DNA from: DASRHK01 sp035650495
Lineage (GTDB): Bacteria > Pseudomonadota > Gammaproteobacteria > Nevskiales > Nevskiaceae
Reading direction: 5' to 3'
Assembly: GCA_035650495.1 (NCBI GenBank)
Contig: DASRHK010000008.1
Location: 1 to 11,815, forward strand
Length of the DNA: 11,815 nt
In this document: piece by piece, positions 7,223 to 11,815 of the stretch
Position numbering within the stretch: position 1 is the first letter of the stretch
How the letters are laid out: each line of letters opens with the position of its first letter
Translations under genes and position numbers: made by a program
Notes under the pieces: model-generated
What the model was told of the DNA's origin: nothing
The model's database searches: none
The model's input: the letters and a program-made list of their open reading frames with translations, nothing else

Positions 7223-8713
7223 TCAGTCGCGCTGACGTACGACGCGCAGCCCCGGCTTGCGCGGCAGTTGCGGCACCGTCTGCCCGACGCTGTGATGCTC
7301 CAGTCGATCGACGCAGCGGTCGAGCGTCTGGCTGATCATCGTCTGATTGCGGATCATCTCCAGGCGCGGCCAGGTCGCGCGCTCGCCTTCGAGCATGAAG
7401 CGCTTCACCGACTCGATGCTCGGATTGCGCGTGACGTTGATGTAGCGCCACAGGCTCACTTCCGGATAGATGTTGATGTTGCCGCGATAGTCCTGATCGA
7501 GGATGGAGGACGCGGTGTCGAGCGTGCCCTTCACCGCGCGGAACGGCATGTTGTGACGGACCAGATCGAGCGCGTGCTTGGCCTGCGTGCGGATGGTCGA
7601 GAACGCGAAGTCGCGCGTGGTGCCGAAGACGCCGCCGGTCGACAGGTCCTTGCGCGTGACGAACGGGATCACGTGCGGATTGGTCTGACTGACGATGAAG
7701 TGATTGACGTTGTGCAGCCGGCGCATGCGCAGCATCGGCAGGTCCGACTTCAGCGAGCCGTCGTTCCAGCGCAGCATCGGCATGTACGGCACGCGCTCGT
7801 TGTTCTCGTCGCGCGTCATCAGCATCACCGGCGGGAACAGGATCGGCACCGCCGTCGACGCGAGCACCGCTTCGCGCAGGTACAGGTACGGGAACGTCAG
7901 GTAGTTGAGCAGTCGCGGCGGCTGATTGACGCCGGCGGGCGACACGGTGATGTTCACGATGCGGCCCGACAGCTTGTATGCCTCCTCGAACGTGAGATCA
8001 CGGACGTTCTTGGCGATGCCGCGGCGAAGCTGCGTCTGATCCATGATCGAGCGACGCTCGAGCATGTGACGCGGCGGCAGCACGCGCCAGAAGTGGTAGT
8101 AGGCGCTCTCGACGTCCATCAGCTCTTCGATCTCGTCGGGCGCGCGCGTGCCGATGGTCGCGCAAACGACCGAGCCGGCGCTCGAGCCCGACATCACGGT
8201 CGGCACGAGGCCTTCGCGATACAGCGCCTTCACCACGCCGACGTGGAACAGCCCGAGCGTGGCGCCGCCCGACAACAGCAGCGCCGAGCGTCCGTAGGAA
8301 AGCGCGACTTCATGGAAGAAGCGCAGCTTCTCGGCTTGCGGGAATTCGGGATAGTCGTTGTCGCAGAGATCGATCAGCGCGTCGGAGATCTCGGTGACGT
8401 ACTCGCGGATCAGCTTCTTGGTGCCGACGCGGCAGTAGGAATACAGGACCGGGTTGCCGGTGTTGCCGAGGTTCCAGTGCAGGCCTTGGCGCAAGTGATA
8501 GACCATCCGGCGGATGTCCTTCGCCGCGCGGTACTGGCGGATCTGCCGTAGGCGCGAGCGGATGAGGCGCCAGTCGTAGTCATCGGAGATCTCGTCGTCC
8601 TTCCATTCTTCCAGCCCGTCGCGAAGGTCGAGCTCCTCGGCGGCGGCGAGCCAGGTCTGATAGTCCGTCGCGTGGGCCATCGCCTGGTGAAACTCACGGG
8701 TGATCCGATCCAC
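7223..8713 (-). CDS. Patatin-like lipase with N-terminal DUF3336 domain
   Basis: Predicted serine lipase or acyl hydrolase using a Ser-Asp dyad. DUF3336-patatin proteins include the yeast Tgl3/4/5 and plant SDP1 triacylglycerol lipases; the bacterial substrate is not established from sequence. The protein has 496 residues. Residues about 1-140 are the DUF3336 region (note YDWRLIRSRLRQIRQYR and MVYHLRQGLHWNLGN). The patatin domain follows: oxyanion loop GGATLG at 149-154, nucleophile S178 in GSSAG (176-180), and catalytic D318 in NDG (317-319). All key residues are present. No signal peptide or clear membrane helix is seen, so it is probably cytosolic or peripheral. The start is GTG at 8713, immediately preceded by an in-frame TGA, so it cannot start further upstream; ATG at 8680 is the next option. 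It is transcribed alone, convergent with valS and divergent from the MoxR gene. Confidence 0.93.
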   Translation of the reverse strand: MDRITREFHQAMAHATDYQTWLAAAEELDLRDGLEEWKDDEISDDYDWRLIRSRLRQIRQYRAAKDIRRMVYHLRQGLHWNLGNTGNPVLYSYCRVGTKKLIREYVTEISDALIDLCDNDYPEFPQAEKLRFFHEVALSYGRSALLLSGGATLGLFHVGVVKALYREGLVPTVMSGSSAGSVVCATIGTRAPDEIEELMDVESAYYHFWRVLPPRHMLERRSIMDQTQLRRGIAKNVRDLTFEEAYKLSGRIVNITVSPAGVNQPPRLLNYLTFPYLYLREAVLASTAVPILFPPVMLMTRDENNERVPYMPMLRWNDGSLKSDLPMLRMRRLHNVNHFIVSQTNPHVIPFVTRKDLSTGGVFGTTRDFAFSTIRTQAKHALDLVRHNMPFRAVKGTLDTASSILDQDYRGNINIYPEVSLWRYINVTRNPSIESVKRFMLEGERATWPRLEMIRNQTMISQTLDRCVDRLEHHSVGQTVPQLPRKPGLRVVRQRD

Positions 8714-8828
8714 TCATGTCCCCGGAAAGAACTGAACAATCGGTATGGTCGGGTATCCTTCCCGCTCACGCAAGCGACATTGCACATCAACGCGCGGTTA
8801 AACTCGTCGTCCGCACCCAGAAAAAAAC
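8714..8828. promoter_or_regulatory. Divergent intergenic region between the patatin and MoxR genes
   Basis: 115 bases between outward-reading genes, so promoters for both are expected by layout. I found no well-spaced -35/-10 pair on either strand. On the plus strand TTGCAC (8780-8785) is followed by TAAACT (8799-8804), but the 13-base spacing is too short. Seven adenines (8821-8827) sit just before the MoxR start in place of a ribosome binding site. No inverted repeat or terminator was noticed. Confidence 0.35.
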
Positions 8829-9740
8829 ATGAACGCCGATCTCGCGCCGGTTCTCAACACGTTGTCCACGATTCTGCTCGGCAAGGAGCGCCAGCTCCGG
8901 CTCGCGCTGTCGTGCATCCTCGCCCGCGGTCACCTGCTGATCGAAGACATGCCCGGCGTCGGCAAGACCACGCTCGCGCTCGCTCTGGCGCGCGTGCTCG
9001 GGCTGCAATTCCAGCGCGTGCAATTCACCAGCGATCTGTTGCCGGCGGACATCCTCGGCGTGTCGGTGTACGAGCAAGCTGCGGGACGATTCCGATTCCA
9101 TCCGGGTCCGATCTTCGCGCAGCTCGTGCTGGCCGACGAAGTGAATCGCGCGAGCCCGAAGACGCAATCGGCGCTGCTCGAAGCGATGGAAGAGCGCCAG
9201 GTCACCGCCGAGGGCGAGACGCGCATGCTGCCCGAGCCGTTCTTCGTCATCGCGACGCAGAATCCCGCGGAGCAGATCGGCACGTTTCCGCTTCCCGAAT
9301 CGCAGCTCGATCGCTTCCTGATGCGCATCCACCTCGGCTACCCGCCGCGCGACGCCGAGCGCACGTTGCTTTCCGAGCGCGATCGGCGCGATCTGCTTTC
9401 CGAAACCGCGCCCGCGCTCAGCTCGACGCAATTGCTCGAGCTGCAGGCCAAGGCCGCGAGCGTCAAGGCGAGCCCTGCGCTGCTCGAATACGTGCTCGCG
9501 CTGGTCGAGCACACGCGCCGCCTGCCCGGACTGCGCATGGGCCTGTCGCCGCGCGCCGGTCTTGCGCTGCGTCGCGCCGCGCAAGCGTGGGCGCTCATCG
9601 AAGGCCGCAGCGGCGTCATCCCCGAAGACGTGCAGGCCGTGTTCGCGCCGGTCGTGGGCCATCGCCTCCTCGCCGAATCGGAGCGCGAAGCCGGTGCGCC
9701 GACGGCGGACGAAATCCTGGGAGCGGTTGCCATACCGTAG
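8829..9740 (+). CDS. MoxR-family AAA+ ATPase
   Basis: MoxR ATPases are chaperone-like AAA+ proteins that usually work with von Willebrand-type or DUF58 partners in assembling or activating envelope and metalloenzyme complexes. The protein has 303 residues. Visible motifs: Walker A around residues 42-48 (PGVGKTT, K46), Walker B LVLADE at 99-104 (D103, E104), sensor 1 with N145 in IATQNP, the conserved LPESQLDRF at 155-163, and sensor 2 LSPRA at 239-243 (R242). The C-terminal helical lid follows. No membrane segment, so it is cytosolic. The ATG at 8829 lacks a Shine-Dalgarno sequence and follows an A-rich tract. The DUF58 gene starts 10 bases after its stop, and a transglutaminase gene follows, forming a recurrent three-gene unit. 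The client protein cannot be named from the sequence. Confidence 0.95.
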   Translation: MNADLAPVLNTLSTILLGKERQLRLALSCILARGHLLIEDMPGVGKTTLALALARVLGLQFQRVQFTSDLLPADILGVSVYEQAAGRFRFHPGPIFAQLVLADEVNRASPKTQSALLEAMEERQVTAEGETRMLPEPFFVIATQNPAEQIGTFPLPESQLDRFLMRIHLGYPPRDAERTLLSERDRRDLLSETAPALSSTQLLELQAKAASVKASPALLEYVLALVEHTRRLPGLRMGLSPRAGLALRRAAQAWALIEGRSGVIPEDVQAVFAPVVGHRLLAESEREAGAPTADEILGAVAIP

Positions 9741-9750
9741 CGAGAGCCGC

Positions 9751-10749
9751 ATGCGCTTCTGGCTCATCTTCAAGATCCTGCTGCATCCGATCCGCTACGC
9801 GCAGGAGCGCATCGACGCGTGGGTGATGGCGCGCGTGAAGCGCCAGCCGGGGCCGGTGAAGATCGGGCGGCAGCGCGTCTATATCGTGCCGACCAGCTAC
9901 GGCTACGCATTCGCGGGCCTGGTGCTCGCGATGCTGCTCGGCGCGATGAACTACAGCAACAGCCTCATGTTCGGGCTGTCGTTCCTGCTGATGGCGCTCG
10001 GGCTCGTGTGCATGCATCACACGCACGGCAATCTGGTGAACATGGTCGTGCACGCATCGCGCCTCGAATCAGTGTTCGCCGGTGAAGAAGCGCACTTCGA
10101 GTTCCAGCTGGAGAACCCGACGCCGCGCACGCGCTACACGCTGGTGCTGTCGTGGGCGCGCTCGACGTCCGGCGCGCCCGGCGCCGACGTGCGCACCGCA
10201 ACCCCGGTCAAGGTGAGCATCCCGCTGCCGGCGCTGAAGCGCGGCTGGCTGCGCGGCGGCGTGTTCAGCGTAGCGACCGAATTCCCGCTCGGGCTGTTCC
10301 ACGCCTGGACCTGGATGGAGCTCGACGTCGCCTGCCTCGTGTACCCGCGGCCCGCGCCGGCGGGACGCCAGCCGCCCGCGGCGCGCGGCATGGGTCATCG
10401 TGCCGATCGCGCGGTCGGCGGCCATGACGAATTCGTCGGCCTGCGCAGCTATCAGCGCGGCGATCCGATCCGGTCGATCCACTGGAAGAGCTTGCCCAAG
10501 GTCGGTCAGCCGCTCGTGAAGCAATTCGCCGACACGCTCGGCGACGAGCTGTGGCTCGACTGGGACGCCCTCGGCGGGCTCGACGTCGAGCAGCGCCTGT
10601 CGCAGCTCACGCGCTGGGTGCTCGATTGCGAAGGCGCGCGCCGTCGCTACGGTCTGCGCGTGCCCGGTCTGGAAGTGCCGCCCGATCTCGGGCCGGTGCA
10701 TCAATCCACGTGCCTGCGCGCGCTCGCGCTCCACGAGGCGACACCGTGA
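9751..10749 (+). CDS. DUF58 domain membrane protein
   Basis: DUF58 proteins regularly accompany MoxR ATPases; they are thought to act as membrane-linked partners, with a C-terminal fold related to von Willebrand A domains. The biochemical role is not settled. The protein has 332 residues from ATG 9751, with GAGAG a few bases upstream as a possible ribosome binding site. After a basic N-terminal stretch, two adjacent hydrophobic segments (about residues 50-66 and 70-88) form a membrane hairpin. A beta-rich region spans about 105-200. The family signature lies at about 225-262 and includes EFVGLRSYQRGDPIRSIHWK. The frame is open further upstream inside the MoxR gene, but that part is not homologous. 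It lies 10 bases after the MoxR stop and 13 bases before the transglutaminase start, so it is very likely co-transcribed with both. Confidence 0.93.
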   Translation: MRFWLIFKILLHPIRYAQERIDAWVMARVKRQPGPVKIGRQRVYIVPTSYGYAFAGLVLAMLLGAMNYSNSLMFGLSFLLMALGLVCMHHTHGNLVNMVVHASRLESVFAGEEAHFEFQLENPTPRTRYTLVLSWARSTSGAPGADVRTATPVKVSIPLPALKRGWLRGGVFSVATEFPLGLFHAWTWMELDVACLVYPRPAPAGRQPPAARGMGHRADRAVGGHDEFVGLRSYQRGDPIRSIHWKSLPKVGQPLVKQFADTLGDELWLDWDALGGLDVEQRLSQLTRWVLDCEGARRRYGLRVPGLEVPPDLGPVHQSTCLRALALHEATP

Positions 10750-10762
10750 ACGGCACCGTGTC

Positions 10763-11815
10763 ATGAACGCCCCGACCGCCGGCGACTATCTGTCGCGCGC
10801 GTCGCTGCTGCGACTGCTGATGGTGATGGCGCTGGTGATGGGGCCGCACCTGCCGCGGCTGCATTGGTGGGAGGCCGCGACGGTCATCGGCATCGGCCTG
10901 TGGCGCGCGACCGCCGCGATGCGGCAGTGGGCGCTGCCGAAGCCATGGATCCGTATCGTCCTTGCACTCGTGGCCTTCAGCGGCGTCTCGGCGACCTACG
11001 GGCGGGTCAGCGGGCAAACCGCCGGCGTCGCGCTGCTGATGCTCATGTCGGCGCTCAAGCTCACCGAGATGCGCTCGCGCCGCGACGTCATGGTCACGGT
11101 GTTCCTCCTCTACTTCGTGCTGCTCACGCACTTCCTGTTCTCGCAGGAGCTGTGGACCGTCGCCTACCTGCTGGTGTGCGTGACCGCGATCACGGCGATG
11201 CTGATCGAGGCCAATCACGCCGGCGAAGCGCTCGCGCCGCGCACGAGCTTGCGGGTCGCGCTGCGCATGCTCCTCGAGGCGCTGCCGGTGATGGCGCTGC
11301 TGTTCGTGCTGTTCCCGCGAGTGCCCGGACCGTTGTGGGGATTGCCTTCGGACGCCGGCGCGGCGCGCTCGGGACTTTCCGACAGCATGTCGCCCGGCGA
11401 CATCGCTGCCCTGATCGAATCCAACGAAGTGGCCTTCCGCGTGCGCTTCAACGGCGCGGTGCCGATGATGCGCAATCGCTATTGGCGCGGTCCCGTGTTC
11501 GATTTCTTCGACGGGCGACGCTGGCAATCGGGCGGTCACGCCGATCGCTGGCCCGCGCCAGACGTCGAAAAGGTCGGCGGCTTCATCTTGTACGAAGTCA
11601 CGCTCGAGCCGAACCGCCAGCCCTGGCTGTTCGCGCTCGACACGGTGAACCCCAACGCGTTGCCGCCGCGCTCGCACCTGAACGGTTTCGGCTTGCTGCT
11701 GTCCGCCGAGGCGGTCCGCGAGCGGATCTCGTACACGCTGCAGTCGTACACCGACTATCGCTTGCAGGCGCAGCTCGACGAAAGCCAGCGGCCGTGGCTG
11801 CTGCAATTGCCCAAG
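10763..11815 (+). CDS. tgpA: TgpA-type membrane transglutaminase (partial, C-terminal part beyond window)
   Basis: Homologue of TgpA, an inner-membrane protein with a periplasmic transglutaminase-like domain, described as essential in Pseudomonas aeruginosa and encoded next to MoxR and DUF58 genes there. From ATG 10763 the frame stays open for 351 codons to the window edge. Several membrane helices lie in the first 190 residues (about 15-30, 34-50, 63-78, 86-100, 109-126, 129-148 and 168-184). They are followed by the periplasmic part with the conserved SMSPGDIAALIESNEVAFRV (208-227) and RNRYWRGPVFDFFDGRRW (237-254). These are typical of the TgpA N-terminal region (DUF3488). The Cys-His-Asp transglutaminase core and the last helix would lie downstream, so catalytic competence cannot be judged. 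No strong ribosome binding site precedes the ATG. Translation may depend on coupling to the DUF58 gene, which ends 13 bases upstream. Confidence 0.92.
   Translation, partial: MNAPTAGDYLSRASLLRLLMVMALVMGPHLPRLHWWEAATVIGIGLWRATAAMRQWALPKPWIRIVLALVAFSGVSATYGRVSGQTAGVALLMLMSALKLTEMRSRRDVMVTVFLLYFVLLTHFLFSQELWTVAYLLVCVTAITAMLIEANHAGEALAPRTSLRVALRMLLEALPVMALLFVLFPRVPGPLWGLPSDAGAARSGLSDSMSPGDIAALIESNEVAFRVRFNGAVPMMRNRYWRGPVFDFFDGRRWQSGGHADRWPAPDVEKVGGFILYEVTLEPNRQPWLFALDTVNPNALPPRSHLNGFGLLLSAEAVRERISYTLQSYTDYRLQAQLDESQRPWLLQLPK

Noticed and set aside
7147..7335. 62-codon plus-strand open frame starting inside element 2
   Set aside because: It starts in the apical hairpin and runs into the end of the patatin gene antisense; best explained as chance in GC-rich DNA. 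Similar short frames from copies of this repeat could be misannotated as proteins.
7268..8551. 427-codon plus-strand open frame opposite the patatin gene
   Set aside because: Antisense shadow; the minus-strand frame has intact GGxxLG, GSSAG and DG motifs.
10746..10766. GTG-started six-codon frame overlapping the DUF58 stop and the transglutaminase start
   Set aside because: Too short and unsupported; the GTGA resembles the overlaps elsewhere in the window, but this frame stops at once and is not the transglutaminase frame.
1..11815. Frequent CGATCGC-like octamers through the window, reminiscent of the cyanobacterial HIP1 repeat
   Set aside because: They occur within codons for Asp/Ile-Arg/Ala in a GC-rich genome and are not periodic by eye. 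Only a genome-wide count against a codon-preserving shuffle could show real enrichment.

Overview
The window looks like chromosomal DNA of a GC-rich proteobacterium, most likely a betaproteobacterium or a close relative. The grounds are the high G+C at third codon positions, the lptG-lptF / pepA-holC-valS arrangement known from beta- and gammaproteobacteria, and protein sequences close to those families. I did not identify a genus. No tRNA, rRNA, CRISPR array, transposase gene or integrase is visible.

Layout. (1) Positions 1-2071, minus strand: lptF followed by lptG with a 4-base ATGA overlap. lptG runs off the left edge. These are the two inner-membrane permease subunits of the lipopolysaccharide exporter. 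(2) Positions 2072-2202: divergent intergenic region. (3) Positions 2203-6964, plus strand: pepA-holC-valS, a tight operon with GTGA and ATGA overlaps (leucyl aminopeptidase, DNA polymerase III chi subunit, valyl-tRNA synthetase). (4) Positions 6965-7222: the gap between the convergent genes valS and the patatin gene. It holds two related 106-111 base palindromic elements in opposite orientation around a small central hairpin, each starting 11-12 bases after a stop codon. (5) Positions 7223-8713, minus strand: a DUF3336-patatin lipase. (6) Positions 8714-8828: divergent intergenic region. (7) Positions 8829-11815, plus strand: MoxR-type AAA+ ATPase, DUF58 protein, and a TgpA-type membrane transglutaminase that runs off the right edge. 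This is the common MoxR/DUF58/transglutaminase trio of the cell envelope.

The coding part is ordinary core genome: envelope biogenesis (LptFG), housekeeping (PepA, HolC, ValS), lipid hydrolysis, and an envelope-associated AAA+/transglutaminase module. The unusual part is the valS/patatin gap. The two elements share a core sequence (ACGCCTG, a TCCTT/AGCTCG stretch and a GCGGCC...GGCCGC hairpin), while their 28-base outer arms have different sequences that still pair. The defects in the stems are strand-biased: nearly all become G-U pairs on one strand. This suggests a structured RNA or DNA element placed at gene ends, possibly a dispersed family in this genome.
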